Positions 25,893-34,563 of a stretch of DNA of 64,000 nt are shown here, piece by piece. How positions within the stretch are numbered: position 1 is the first letter of the stretch; every line of letters starts with the position of its first letter. The notes under the pieces were generated by a model. It was not told the DNA's origin, made no database searches, and saw only the letters and a program-made list of their open reading frames with translations. Position numbers and translations under genes: made by a program. Origin of the DNA: Caccoplasma sp905210875 (GTDB lineage Bacteria; Bacteroidota; Bacteroidia; Bacteroidales; UBA11471); contig OZ007034.1 in NCBI GenBank assembly GCA_963931635.1, positions 1,798,001-1,862,000 on the forward strand, given 5' to 3'.

Positions 25893-25900
25893 CAAAAATA
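25893..25900 (-). promoter_or_regulatory. -7 element of the trpB transcript
   Basis: TATTTTTG on the minus strand matches TAnnTTTG. A GTTG lies 20 bases upstream, near the expected -33 position. It sits between the pectate lyase stop and the leader peptide, so trpB has its own promoter. Confidence 0.6.
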
Positions 25901-25948
25901 GGTAAATTCCATTAATAATCCAACAGATTGTAGGTAAAAATTTTTATT

Positions 25949-27340
25949 TTATGTATTTTTTTTGTCAACGAGGCTGTTTAGGTAACATTCCACATTAGTA
26001 TATTCCCGGCTTATCGTGTATATTGAGGCGTCGTTGGGATTGTGAGGATTAAGCCCGTTCCGTTTTTCCCAACGGTCGGGCATACCGTCGCCATCGCTGT
26101 CTTTGCGGGGTTTCCGCGACTTCAACTCGGGCCAGCCACCGGCATCTTCGGGGCTGTCGATGATACCTTTTTCTCCGAATGTGCCACGACCTTTCTTTAC
26201 TTGCTTGATAACGGCTTTGTCGTAGCTGTCGCGTACACGACTGCACCCGGCATTGACAAGTACGCGCCGGTAGGCAACATCGGGTTCGTCTTCGTTAATC
26301 GCTTCGTAGGGGAATGGCGTGTCGACGATGCAGGAGGCCGATTCTTCTCCTCGTGCAGGAATGGCTTCCGAGGCAATGCCTCTGGTCTTTTTCTTGTTTT
26401 TGACCGTGGGAATGTAGGGTTTACCCGGGCGATCATCGATGGCGCTCTTATTATCGAGGGTGACTTTGGAGTCTCCTTCCATGACGTTGCCGTGTACATA
26501 GTAGCGACCAGTGCCGTCGTCGGCCACATCGAGTATACGGTGGTGCTGAGAGGCGGGGCCCGGTTTGTAGTAGTTGCCCACGATGTTTATTTCGCCGTGG
26601 TGGCCACCACCGTATGCGGTTTTGTATCCCCAGTTATACACGACATTGTTGCGGTAGTCGACCCACTTTGTACCGTCGACCGAGGCAAAACGGGGATTAC
26701 GGCTGGCATGGTTGGCAAGCAGGTTGTGGTGGAACGTAGCTTTGTATCCGCCCCAGATGCCGCCGAATCCGTGGCTCCCTTTGGTGTGGACCGACTTGTT
26801 CAGGCTGTGCGAGACGAGGCACCATTGCACGGTGAGATTCTCTGTTTTGTAAATCGACAGGCATTCGTCGATGCTCCAACTCGACGACAGATGGTCGAGA
26901 ATGACATTCTTCTGTCCGTAGCGTCCACCACCTATCCCGTCGCTGTCGCGGTGGTAACGGTCGCCTACCCGCACTCGGAGGTATCGTATGATGACGTTGC
27001 TGGCATTGATGACCAGCGGATAGTCTTTCAGGCAGATGCCTGCTCCCGGTGCCGACTGCCCGGCTATGGTGATGCTGTCGTTGTTGATGCGTAGCGGCGA
27101 TTTCAATTCGATAGTTCCGTCAACGGCAAAGACCACGATGCGGGGCCCTTTCTCTTCGACAGCGTTGCGCAGGCTTCCGGGACCACTGTCATTAAGATTG
27201 GTGACATATATAACTTTTCCGCCGCGTCCGCCGGTGGTATATTTCCCGTATCCTTCGGCACCCGGAAAAGCCAAAGGCTTTGCCGATGTACAAAATCCGA
27301 TAATGGAGGATAACAGGAGTATCGGAAAAATCTTTTTCAT
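25949..27340 (-). CDS. Secreted pectate lyase, polysaccharide lyase family 1
   Basis: A 463-residue protein with a signal peptide (MKKIFPILLLSSIIGFCTSA) and a right-handed parallel beta-helix. Typical PL1 features are the start 'AFPGAEGYGKYTTGGRGGKV', 'TNLNDSGPGSLRNAV', 'GGGRYGQKNVILDHLSSSWSI' and 'SRNPRFASVDGTKWVDYRNNVVYNWG', with the catalytic arginine region in the last. It cleaves polygalacturonate by beta-elimination. Near the end 'DSDGDGMPDRWE' is a calcium-binding thrombospondin-type loop common in bacterial pectate lyases. The longer frame at the 5' end was rejected because the signal peptide starts at this Met. It is the third gene of the GH28-Sel1-PL1 operon, 79 bases after the Sel1 gene. 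Confidence 0.92.
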   Translation of the reverse strand: MKKIFPILLLSSIIGFCTSAKPLAFPGAEGYGKYTTGGRGGKVIYVTNLNDSGPGSLRNAVEEKGPRIVVFAVDGTIELKSPLRINNDSITIAGQSAPGAGICLKDYPLVINASNVIIRYLRVRVGDRYHRDSDGIGGGRYGQKNVILDHLSSSWSIDECLSIYKTENLTVQWCLVSHSLNKSVHTKGSHGFGGIWGGYKATFHHNLLANHASRNPRFASVDGTKWVDYRNNVVYNWGYKTAYGGGHHGEINIVGNYYKPGPASQHHRILDVADDGTGRYYVHGNVMEGDSKVTLDNKSAIDDRPGKPYIPTVKNKKKTRGIASEAIPARGEESASCIVDTPFPYEAINEDEPDVAYRRVLVNAGCSRVRDSYDKAVIKQVKKGRGTFGEKGIIDSPEDAGGWPELKSRKPRKDSDGDGMPDRWEKRNGLNPHNPNDASIYTISREYTNVECYLNSLVDKKNT

Positions 27341-27419
27341 AGTGCGTGAAAAAATAAAACCTTGAATATAAATGACAGATGATTGTCTCAAAAATCTCTA
27401 TGACTGTCGATGAGGTTCT

Positions 27420-28220
27420 TTATCGGAGGGTAGACGAAGGCCGTTCGATGCGGCGCACCATGTCGCGGGCCAAGGTGGCGCGCTCACCGTCAAGCCCGTT
27501 TTCGAGGGCTTTGTTCAGCCAGTGGGCCGACTGGTTGTTGTCTTGTTCCACACCTTCGCCCGAATAGTAGCACATGCCGAGAAAGTATTGAGCTTCGGCA
27601 AGGTTCTGGTACGCCGCTTTCCGATACCAGAAGAAGGCTTTGTTGAGGTCTTTTGCCGTGCCCTTTCCATCGTAGTAGCAGGCTCCCAGAAGGAACTGCG
27701 CTTCGGCGAGTCCTTGCTCGGCGGCCCGGGTAAACCAGTACAGGGCGGTGCTGTCGTCGGGGGCGACGCCTGTGCCGTTGGCGTAGCAGCTTCCCAGCTC
27801 CTTTTGGGCGCCGGCAATGCCTTGCCGGGCGGCTTTCTCAAACCATGCGGCGGCTTGTGCCGCGTTTTTCTCAACCCCTTTCCCGTCGTAATAGCAGGCT
27901 CCGAGAATGTATTGTGCACCGGCAATATCTTGACGGGCAGCCTTTTCGCACCAGTAAGCAGCTTTTTTATAGTTGCGTCTGACGCCTCTCTTGAAGTAGT
28001 AACATTCTCCCATCCGGAATTGCGCCTCGGCATTTCCTTGTTCTGCAGCCGTAGTGAAGTATTCGACAGCGGTTTTGTATTTCTTTTTCTGGTAGGACTC
28101 TTCGCCTAAGCGGAAGAGTTCCATGGCCGGCGTTTCGGGCTCCTGAGCCATTGCTGTCGTATAGGGGACCCTTCCGAGGAGGACGACGAGGCAAAGTGTC
28201 AGAATAATATCTTTTTTCAT
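27420..28220 (-). CDS. Secreted Sel1-repeat protein inside the pectinase operon
   Basis: A 266-residue protein with a signal peptide (MKKDIILTLCLVVLLGRV) and about six Sel1 repeats of 36 residues, for example 'AEAQFLLGACYYDGKGTAKDLNKAFFWYRKAA'. Sel1 repeats are a TPR variant that forms a superhelix for protein-protein contacts. It starts 11 bases after the polygalacturonase gene, so translation is probably coupled, and it precedes the pectate lyase gene. Its task may be to scaffold or help fold the secreted enzymes, but nothing in the sequence proves this. Two larger Sel1 proteins lie near 55-57 kb. Confidence 0.85.
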   Translation of the reverse strand: MKKDIILTLCLVVLLGRVPYTTAMAQEPETPAMELFRLGEESYQKKKYKTAVEYFTTAAEQGNAEAQFRMGECYYFKRGVRRNYKKAAYWCEKAARQDIAGAQYILGACYYDGKGVEKNAAQAAAWFEKAARQGIAGAQKELGSCYANGTGVAPDDSTALYWFTRAAEQGLAEAQFLLGACYYDGKGTAKDLNKAFFWYRKAAYQNLAEAQYFLGMCYYSGEGVEQDNNQSAHWLNKALENGLDGERATLARDMVRRIERPSSTLR

Positions 28221-28231
28221 GGTCGTGAATC

Positions 28232-29803
28232 TTATTTGAGCAGACATTTCTTGGTTGCGTTGTCGGTAAACTTCACCGGACACTCTTTTTCTATGGCGAT
28301 GCGGCTGTTGTTGCCTTCGACAACGATGCCTGCCGGTGTTGTGCCGGGTGTCTCTCTCAGTTTCTCAACGAGTATGTCGTTGTCGTTGCGTAAGGTGAGT
28401 TGGGGTGTTCCCGTGGGATTGATGAGCGTAACGCCGTCGAGAATGGCGTCGTCGACCTGCTCGATGAAGAGCAACGAGCGCGGGTCGGCCTGGCGTACTT
28501 CGAGGCACAGGTTCTGTATGCGCAGGCCGCGGGCGTTTTTGATGTAGAGACCCGAGGCGGGAGCGTCGGCAAAGATAAGTGTCTCGGGATACTCTTTCTC
28601 CCGTGCGGGCAGGTTGCGGTTGAGGGCATGCTCGGCCGAGCCTCCACCGTCGCATATCAGATGCACGTTGCTGAGTGTAACGTTCTCGACCGGGTGTCCG
28701 TCAAGACCGGTGATGGAGCTTGTAACCAGCCCGTGCATGGTGGCGGTAAGATTGGCGATGTGTATGTTGCGCAGGGTACCCACCGGCTGCGAGGGGCCGC
28801 CGTCGTAGTAGTTGCGTCCACGGTTGGCCAGACGTATGAAGATGGGGGTCATCACACCGTACATGGAGATGTTGCTGATGTTGAAGTTTTCGAGCAGGGC
28901 TCCGTCGACGGTTTCGATGGCCAGTCCGCCCAGGGTGCGGTGGGGCCGGTCGTAGATGGTAGGTTCGTCGGCCCGACGGAATACACAGTTGGTGATGATG
29001 AAGTTGCGGAATCCACCGTTGGTCTCACTGCCCCATTTCATGGCGTTGCAGTTGGCAGCGATGACGCAGTTGGCCACCACCACATTTTCGCAGCGGCCCG
29101 TGGCGTTGGTCGTTTTGAAACAGATGGCGTCGTCGTCGGTATTGAAATGGCTGTTGACGATGCGCACCTGTCGGCAGTTGTCGATGTCGATACCGTCGTT
29201 GTTGTAGTTGCCGTGATTATAGACGTCGATGCCGTCGATAAATACATTCTCGCAGTCGAGATAGTGCTGGGTCCATGCCGGGGAGTTGCGCAGGTGTATG
29301 TCGCTCAGGGTAACATTCTTGCAGCTGATGACGCGCAGCAGGTAGGGGCGTCGTGTGATGCCCATGAGCGTCTCGGTTTCGGTGGCGGGATAGTTTTCCA
29401 GAGAGCCTTGTCCGTCGATGGTGCCCTGCCCGCATATGGTTATGTTCTCGACCTTCTCGGCAAAGATGAGCGAGCGGCTCGAATAGCGCTTGATGTGCGA
29501 TACATAGCTCGACTCGTGCGACGGGTAGTCGCTCAGCTGTGTGCTGCCCAGCAGGGTGGCACCCCGCTCGATGTGCAGGGTTACGTTGCTTTTCAGTACG
29601 AGGGTACCGCTCAGGTATCGGCCGGGAGTAAGTACGACAGTTTCTCCACCGCAGGCCGAAGCAGAGTCGATGGCGGCCTGTATGGCGTGAGTGTCGAGGG
29701 TGGTACCGTCGCCTTTGGCGCCGAATGTGCGCACATCGAGTGTGGCCGATGCATACGGTATTGTAAGGAACAGTGTTGCTGCGAGGAATAGAGCTTTTTT
29801 CAT
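28232..29803 (-). CDS. Secreted polygalacturonase, glycoside hydrolase family 28
   Basis: A 523-residue protein with a signal peptide (MKKALFLAATLFLTIPYASA) and a beta-helix. 'DVRTFGAKGDGTTLDTHAIQ' is the standard GH28 opening, and the catalytic aspartates lie in 'NNDGIDIDNCRQV' and 'NTDDDAICFK'; the substrate-binding segment near 'CNAMKWGSETNGGFRN' follows. GH28 enzymes hydrolyse alpha-1,4 bonds between galacturonic acids or at rhamnogalacturonan; exo or endo action cannot be decided by eye. Two in-frame ATGs six bases apart are possible starts; the second was taken. It is the first gene of a three-gene operon with the Sel1 protein and PL1 pectate lyase. Confidence 0.92.
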   Translation of the reverse strand: MKKALFLAATLFLTIPYASATLDVRTFGAKGDGTTLDTHAIQAAIDSASACGGETVVLTPGRYLSGTLVLKSNVTLHIERGATLLGSTQLSDYPSHESSYVSHIKRYSSRSLIFAEKVENITICGQGTIDGQGSLENYPATETETLMGITRRPYLLRVISCKNVTLSDIHLRNSPAWTQHYLDCENVFIDGIDVYNHGNYNNDGIDIDNCRQVRIVNSHFNTDDDAICFKTTNATGRCENVVVANCVIAANCNAMKWGSETNGGFRNFIITNCVFRRADEPTIYDRPHRTLGGLAIETVDGALLENFNISNISMYGVMTPIFIRLANRGRNYYDGGPSQPVGTLRNIHIANLTATMHGLVTSSITGLDGHPVENVTLSNVHLICDGGGSAEHALNRNLPAREKEYPETLIFADAPASGLYIKNARGLRIQNLCLEVRQADPRSLLFIEQVDDAILDGVTLINPTGTPQLTLRNDNDILVEKLRETPGTTPAGIVVEGNNSRIAIEKECPVKFTDNATKKCLLK

Positions 29804-29881
29804 GGTCATGTATAGAATAAAAAGTGTATAATTATTTGCTGTAAATTGCGGAAAGGCAGGAGCCTATTCTATTTATAGTTA

Positions 29882-29889
29882 CAAATGTA
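29882..29889 (-). promoter_or_regulatory. Putative -7 element of the GH28-Sel1-PL1 operon
   Basis: TACATTTG on the minus strand matches TAnnTTTG, about 80 bases before the first ATG. Confidence 0.5.
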
Positions 29890-29920
29890 GGCAGAATCTA
29901 TGTAAAATTGAAACTTTTGA

Positions 29921-29937
29921 GGCCGGTTTGTGCGGCC
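29921..29937. promoter_or_regulatory. GC-rich dyad upstream of the pectinase promoter
   Basis: GGCCG-N7-CGGCC lies about 32 bases upstream of the -7 box, where an activator might bind. No regulator gene is next to it. Confidence 0.25.
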
Positions 29938-30219
29938 AATTTAGAATTTAGAATAATTTATCTCTTTTTTTGAGGAATATAATCATTTCTGAGACGGTTA
30001 GTATTAAGGTGTCGCGATAAGGTAAGTTATGGAAAAATTGTTGTGATAGTCGTATGCCGACGTTCTCGCCAAGTGAGTAAAAACAGAGTAGAATGTTTCC
30101 TTTGTGAAGATGGCTTTTATATATGTCTAATGGTTTGTGATGCGAGGAGGCAGAATTTTTTTGAATCGTAAATCTGAGTAGGTGTTGTAAGAAATGTTAT
30201 GGAAGCTTTTTTATTGTTA

Positions 30220-30242
30220 TTATTTATATTCCGTATAAATAA
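30220..30242. promoter_or_regulatory. AT-rich dyad before feoAB, candidate iron-regulator operator
   Basis: TTATTTATA and TATAAATAA are perfect inverted repeats separated by TTCCG, about 80 bases before the feoAB start. Placement fits control by an iron repressor, but the spacing differs from a classical Fur box. Confidence 0.35.
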
Positions 30243-30324
30243 ATAGAGGGAGTTGCTATGTGGATTAAAAATAAATAACGATTTTTGCAGAAACATTCCC
30301 GTTGTCAAAAACAAGATATACGAT

Positions 30325-32715
30325 ATGAGACTCTCCGAGGTACCTACTGGACAAGAAGTGGTAATTGTGAAAGTGCTGGGATACGGTGCTTTCTGTAAGC
30401 GAATTATCGAAATGGGGTTTGTGCGGGGCAAGAAGGTAAAGGTCTTGCTCAACGCACCCTTGAAAGATCCTGTGAAGTACGAAATCATGGACTATGAGGT
30501 TTCTTTGCGACGCAGTGAGGCAGAACTTATCGAAGTAATGACACTCGAAGAGGCTCGTAACCAGCTTCCGGCCGAAGCGGGCGAGGTAGTTGTCGATGAA
30601 GAAATGCAGATGCAGAAAGCCGCCGACCGATCGAGTAAGGTCATAAACATTGCATTGGTGGGTAACCCCAATTGCGGCAAGACGTCGCTCTTCAACATTG
30701 CCTCGGGAGCACATGAGCATGTGGGCAATTACAGCGGTGTGACGGTCGATGCCAAGCAGGGACATTTCGAATATAAAGGATATCGGTTTAATATTTTTGA
30801 CCTTCCCGGTACCTATTCGCTCTCGGCCTATACTCCCGAAGAACTCTATGTGCGGCGACACCTTATCGAGAAACAGCCCGATGTGGTGGTAAATGTCGTG
30901 GTTGCCTCGAATCTCGAACGAAACCTTTTCTTGACGACCGAGCTTATCGACATGGACCTCCGTATGGTGGTGGCTCTCAACATGTACGACGAGTTGGAGT
31001 CGAGTGGCGATCGGTTTGATTATGAAACGCTCGGAAAAATGATAGGTGTGCCCATCGTGCCTACCATATCGCGCACGGGATGGGGTATCCATAATTTGTT
31101 CGATACCATCATACGTGTTTATGAGCGAGAAGATCCCGTTGTGCGCCATATACACATCAATCATGGACAGATTATAGAGAGTGGCATTACTGTTGTCAAA
31201 GATGCCATCAAGAAAGAGGCGCAATCGGTTTATTCACTCTCCCCTCGATATTTGGCCATAAAATTGCTTGAACGTGATAAGGAGATAGAACAGCTCCTGT
31301 CGAAGGAGCCGCAATACGCCCAATGGATCGAATTGCGCGATAAAGAAGATAAACGCATCGAGGATACCTTGGGTGAGAATATCGAGGCGGCTGTTGCCAA
31401 TGAGAAGTACGGCTTCATTTCAGGAGCGTTGCACGAGACACTGGTGCCAGGCAAACGCAATGAATTCAAGACGACGCGCCTTATCGACTCGCTGGTGACA
31501 CATAAAATATACGGTTTCCCCATTTTCCTCTTCCTGATGTGGATTATGTTCGAGGCCACCTTTGTGTTGGGTGCCTATCCCATGGAATGGATAGAGTCTG
31601 GTGTGAATGCACTGGGCAGCCTTATCGAACGGTTTATGGCTCCTGGTCCGCTGAAAGACCTGCTCATCGATGGGGTTATTGGTGGTGTGGGTAGTGTCAT
31701 TGTCTTCCTCCCCAACATTCTTATCCTCTACCTCTTTATATCTTTCATGGAAGATTCGGGTTACATGGCACGGGCTGCCTTTATCATGGACAAGATCATG
31801 CACAAGGTAGGACTACACGGCAAGTCGTTTATTCCCCTCATTATGGGCTTTGGCTGTAATGTGCCGGCCATTATGGCCACCCGCACCATTGAGAGCCGTA
31901 GCAGTCGCATCATTACCATACTTATCACGCCCTTTATGTCGTGCAGTGCCCGACTTCCGGTTTATGTACTGATGATAGGGACATTCTTTTCGGCGTATGC
32001 CAGCCTTGTATTTTTAGGACTCTATATTCTGGGAATAATAGTCGCTATATTGACGGCTCGTATGTTGCGTCGTTTCTATTTTAAGAAAGACGAGACTCCC
32101 TTTGTCATGGAATTACCACCCTATCGTGTTCCCACCATGAAAGCAACGTTGTTGCATATGTGGGGAAAAGCCGAGCAGTATCTGCGCAAGATGGGTGGCG
32201 TCATACTGGTTGGAGCCGTTGTGATATGGTTCTTGAGCTACTATCCGCGTCCTCAGGTCGACCCGGTAACTGGGCAGACCGAGACGATTGCAGAGCAGCA
32301 GAAACATTCCTATTTGGGACGGCTGGGTCAATTTGTCGAACCGGTCATGGAACCGCTCGGCTTCAACTGGAAAGTCGATATAGCTCTTCTTTCGGGTGTG
32401 GCAGCCAAAGAGATTGTTGTCAGTACGATAGGTGTGCTGTATGCAGGTGAATCAGACCTTACCGAAGACGACGCTTCTTTGCGTGAACGTCTGACCATGC
32501 CCAATCCCGAAACCGGAAATTCCGACTTTACACCACTTATTGCTCTTACATTTCTGGTATTTGTATTACTCTATTTCCCTTGTTTGGCCAGTGTTGCAGC
32601 CATAGTGAAAGAGACAGGAAGTTGGGGGTGGGGTATTTTCTCCATGGTGTACAATACGGCATTTGCCTGGGTGGTTGCGTTTTTAGTATTCAACATCGGA
32701 AAACTATTTATTTGA
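30325..32715 (+). CDS. feoB: Ferrous iron transporter, FeoA-FeoB fusion
   Basis: The 796-residue protein joins an SH3-like FeoA domain (residues 1-75, 'MRLSEVPTGQEVVIVKVLGY', 'RIIEMGFVRGKKVKV') to FeoB. The G domain shows G1 'GNPNCGKT' (113-120), G3 'DLPGTYSL' and G4 'NMYD'. A GDI-like helical region follows and then the membrane part with the two conserved Cys-containing Gate motifs ('IMGFGCNVPAIMATRTI' and 'YFPCLASVAAIVKETGSWGW'). It imports Fe2+ across the inner membrane under anaerobic conditions. FeoA-FeoB fusion is common in Bacteroidetes. The start at 'MRLSEV' gives a standard FeoA N-terminus. A small Cys-rich membrane protein gene follows immediately. Confidence 0.95.
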   Translation: MRLSEVPTGQEVVIVKVLGYGAFCKRIIEMGFVRGKKVKVLLNAPLKDPVKYEIMDYEVSLRRSEAELIEVMTLEEARNQLPAEAGEVVVDEEMQMQKAADRSSKVINIALVGNPNCGKTSLFNIASGAHEHVGNYSGVTVDAKQGHFEYKGYRFNIFDLPGTYSLSAYTPEELYVRRHLIEKQPDVVVNVVVASNLERNLFLTTELIDMDLRMVVALNMYDELESSGDRFDYETLGKMIGVPIVPTISRTGWGIHNLFDTIIRVYEREDPVVRHIHINHGQIIESGITVVKDAIKKEAQSVYSLSPRYLAIKLLERDKEIEQLLSKEPQYAQWIELRDKEDKRIEDTLGENIEAAVANEKYGFISGALHETLVPGKRNEFKTTRLIDSLVTHKIYGFPIFLFLMWIMFEATFVLGAYPMEWIESGVNALGSLIERFMAPGPLKDLLIDGVIGGVGSVIVFLPNILILYLFISFMEDSGYMARAAFIMDKIMHKVGLHGKSFIPLIMGFGCNVPAIMATRTIESRSSRIITILITPFMSCSARLPVYVLMIGTFFSAYASLVFLGLYILGIIVAILTARMLRRFYFKKDETPFVMELPPYRVPTMKATLLHMWGKAEQYLRKMGGVILVGAVVIWFLSYYPRPQVDPVTGQTETIAEQQKHSYLGRLGQFVEPVMEPLGFNWKVDIALLSGVAAKEIVVSTIGVLYAGESDLTEDDASLRERLTMPNPETGNSDFTPLIALTFLVFVLLYFPCLASVAAIVKETGSWGWGIFSMVYNTAFAWVVAFLVFNIGKLFI

Positions 32716-32716
32716 T

Positions 32717-32911
32717 ATGATACAGCAAGTTATAGTCATAGTCATAGGAATAGCCGTTGCGGCTTATGTCGTGTACCATGTGGTGCGAATGGCAAAGGGA
32801 AAAGTTTCGTCCTGTCCCAGCGGTTGCTGCGGTTGTGCATCGGCCTCGTGCTGCTCCTATGAGATAAAAAAGAAGGGGCGTTTCAAAGAAAATGTCAAGA
32901 AAAAATCGTAG
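32717..32911 (+). CDS. FeoB-associated Cys-rich membrane protein
   Basis: A 64-residue protein that starts one base after the feoB stop. One membrane helix (residues 3-24, VIVIVIGIAVAAYVVYHVV) is followed by a cysteine cluster 'CPSGCCGCASASCC' and a strongly basic tail. This layout matches the small family often found behind FeoB; it presumably helps FeoB by binding Fe2+ or by stabilising the transporter. Its function is known only by association. Confidence 0.88.
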   Translation: MIQQVIVIVIGIAVAAYVVYHVVRMAKGKVSSCPSGCCGCASASCCSYEIKKKGRFKENVKKKS

Positions 32912-32938
32912 TCTGTTTGCAGAATCGGAAAAAACGCC

Positions 32939-32946
32939 TATCTTTG
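32939..32946 (+). promoter_or_regulatory. Promoter of tRNA-Cys
   Basis: TATCTTTG (-7) with TTTG at 32916-32919, separated by 19 bases. This is the cleanest match to the Bacteroidetes consensus in the window. Confidence 0.75.
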
Positions 32947-32963
32947 CAGCGCAATAGCAACAA

Positions 32964-33037
32964 GGTTCCTTGGCCGAGAGGTTAGGCACTGGTCTGCAAA
33001 ACCACTTACAGCAGTTCGAATCTGCTAGGAACCTCCA
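32964..33037 (+). tRNA. tRNA-Cys (anticodon GCA), CCA encoded
   Basis: The acceptor stem pairs GGTTCCT with AGGAACC, followed by discriminator T and an encoded CCA. The D arm is GCC-loop-GGC, the anticodon loop CTGCAAA carries GCA after U33, and the T arm is AGCAG-TTCGAAT-CTGCT. One C-C mismatch at the top of the anticodon stem (27-43) is tolerable. It has its own promoter and terminator. Confidence 0.94.
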
Positions 33038-33042
33038 AACGT

Positions 33043-33077
33043 AAAAAAGGTTGACGATATCGTCAACCTTTTTTTGT
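33043..33077 (+). terminator. Terminator of tRNA-Cys
   Basis: A 32-base perfect palindrome centred between 33058 and 33059 (GGTTGACGAT / ATCGTCAACC core) continues into a T-run, starting five bases after the CCA. Confidence 0.88.
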
Positions 33078-33236
33078 TTCTCAATGAGAGATGTTATTCC
33101 TTTCTGTTGGCCCTTATCTTAGGTTTTCAGCAGTTTTGTTATTTATAGATAGAAGATGTAAATTTTCTACTATGAACCTTTTGGCTGAAATGAAATTCTG
33201 TTTGCCGATGTGAAATCTGGTATGAAAGTAGAATAT

Positions 33237-34406
33237 TTACTTCTGTGTGGCAGCGCGGCTTATGGTGTACATGACAATACAGCAAAGTGCAATGATGATG
33301 CCGGTTGAGAGGAGAATGTTGCCCATGCCGGTGAGCGGCGAAACGATACCGCCGAAGAGAAACTGTGTAAATCCCAACAGTGCCGAGGCATTACCGGCAC
33401 TCTTGCGTTCGAGATCGAGGGCAAGTGCGGTAGAGGTGGGCATTACTATGCCGAAAAAGAACATCATGATAAAGAGTAACCCTTCGACTACGATAAAAGA
33501 GAGGTTGCCCATGAGGGCGATTGCCGTGGCGAGTCCGAGGACAAAGAATATTGTAGAGCCGACGCGTAGGGCTATCGATGCATTGGCAAAGCGGGGCGTG
33601 AGCACGCTCGATCCTATCATGATGGCAAAGGCATTTGCTCCGAAGCAGATGCTGTATAGGAGGGGGGAGATTTGATAATGTTCTTGAAAAATGAATGGTG
33701 AGGCGGCTATGTAGCTGAACAAAACACCCATGGCAAAGGTTTGTATGAGCAGGTATTGGGTAAATTTTCGGTTGCGCAGCACGGGAATGAGTTGCGAAAA
33801 GGTCGACAGCACCCCCCCTTTGAAGCGATTTTCTTGCGGGAGAGTCTCTTTCTGAGCAAAGCCGATGAGGGTGAGTATGATGCCGATAACCAGGAGTATG
33901 ACGAAGATGCCTCGCCAGTCGGTCCATTCGAGCATGACGCCCCCTAATACAGGAGCGCCTACCGGCGCTACTCCGTTGATGGCCGCCATGAGTGAGAAGG
34001 TGCGGGCCAATGCATTGCCGGCATAAAGGTCGGTAACGATGGAGCGGGAGATGACCAGTCCACCCGCTCCGGCAAAACCCTGGATAAGGCGGCACACGAT
34101 AAAGGTGTGTATGTCGTCGGCGTAAAGACAGGCAATGGTAGAGACAACAAAGAGCACGAGCGATAGGAGCAGCGGGATGCGCCGCCCGAACTTGTCGCTG
34201 AGCGGACCGATAATCATCTGTCCCACAGCTAGACCCAGCATGCTGAATGTCAGCGTGAGTTGTACCAGTGAAGTAGTTGTATTGAAATCGTTGACGAGTT
34301 GGGGTAGGGCCGGCAGGTAGAAATCGGTTACAAAGGGGCCGAAGGCCGACAGCATACCCATGAAAAGAAGTATGAATAAGCGGGAGTTGCGTTGTGTTTG
34401 CGACAT
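33237..34406 (-). CDS. MFS multidrug exporter, Bcr/CflA type
   Basis: A 389-residue, 12-helix major facilitator protein. It has the 'GPFVTDFYLPALPQL' start of the DHA1 Bcr/CflA group, motif A 'GPLSDKFGRRIPLL' between helices 2 and 3, and the antiporter motif C-like 'GVAPVGAPVLGG' in helix 5. Members expel drugs such as bicyclomycin, chloramphenicol or sulfonamides in exchange for protons; the substrate here is unknown. It appears monocistronic. A GAATTTTG upstream on the minus strand is a one-mismatch -7 candidate. No clear terminator is seen. Confidence 0.9.
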   Translation of the reverse strand: MSQTQRNSRLFILLFMGMLSAFGPFVTDFYLPALPQLVNDFNTTTSLVQLTLTFSMLGLAVGQMIIGPLSDKFGRRIPLLLSLVLFVVSTIACLYADDIHTFIVCRLIQGFAGAGGLVISRSIVTDLYAGNALARTFSLMAAINGVAPVGAPVLGGVMLEWTDWRGIFVILLVIGIILTLIGFAQKETLPQENRFKGGVLSTFSQLIPVLRNRKFTQYLLIQTFAMGVLFSYIAASPFIFQEHYQISPLLYSICFGANAFAIMIGSSVLTPRFANASIALRVGSTIFFVLGLATAIALMGNLSFIVVEGLLFIMMFFFGIVMPTSTALALDLERKSAGNASALLGFTQFLFGGIVSPLTGMGNILLSTGIIIALCCIVMYTISRAATQK

Positions 34407-34563
34407 AGAGTTTGATTAAAATCAGGTGCAAAATTCCCAAAAATGTTTCAAAACAATCTGTCAACAGATGAAAAAACGAGTTAATCATTTTAAATCGTTC
34501 TCTTGGCTTTTCTCTACATCGGAGAGAAAGTCTAATTTTATCTACACATAAACAAATCTGGTA

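Larger units (their letters stand above)
25747..25893 (-). promoter_or_regulatory. Tryptophan attenuator leader of trpB
   Basis: On the minus strand the order is promoter, 19-codon leader ORF with two Trp codons, then GGCACAACC (25801-25809), then GGTTTGTCC (25769-25777), then the terminator. GGTTG (25838-25842), which spans the second Gly-Trp codon pair, can pair with CAACC of the second segment. That segment can instead pair with GGTTTGTCC, the 5' side of the terminator, with two small bulges. The leader stop codon directly abuts the second segment. A ribosome stalled at the Trp codons would free that segment to block the terminator; one at the stop would cover it and allow termination. An Rfam motif called Bacteroid-trp has been described for such leaders; I could not compare with it here. 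Confidence 0.8.
29804..30324. other. Long intergenic region between the pectinase operon and feoAB
   Basis: These 521 bases between divergent genes hold no ORF that I believe. They carry the promoter of the pectinase operon (29882-29889), a GGCCG / CGGCC dyad (29921-29937) upstream of it, and a 9-bp AT-rich dyad (30220-30242) before feoAB. The middle (about 29940-30200) is AT-rich with nothing recognisable. Confidence 0.5.
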
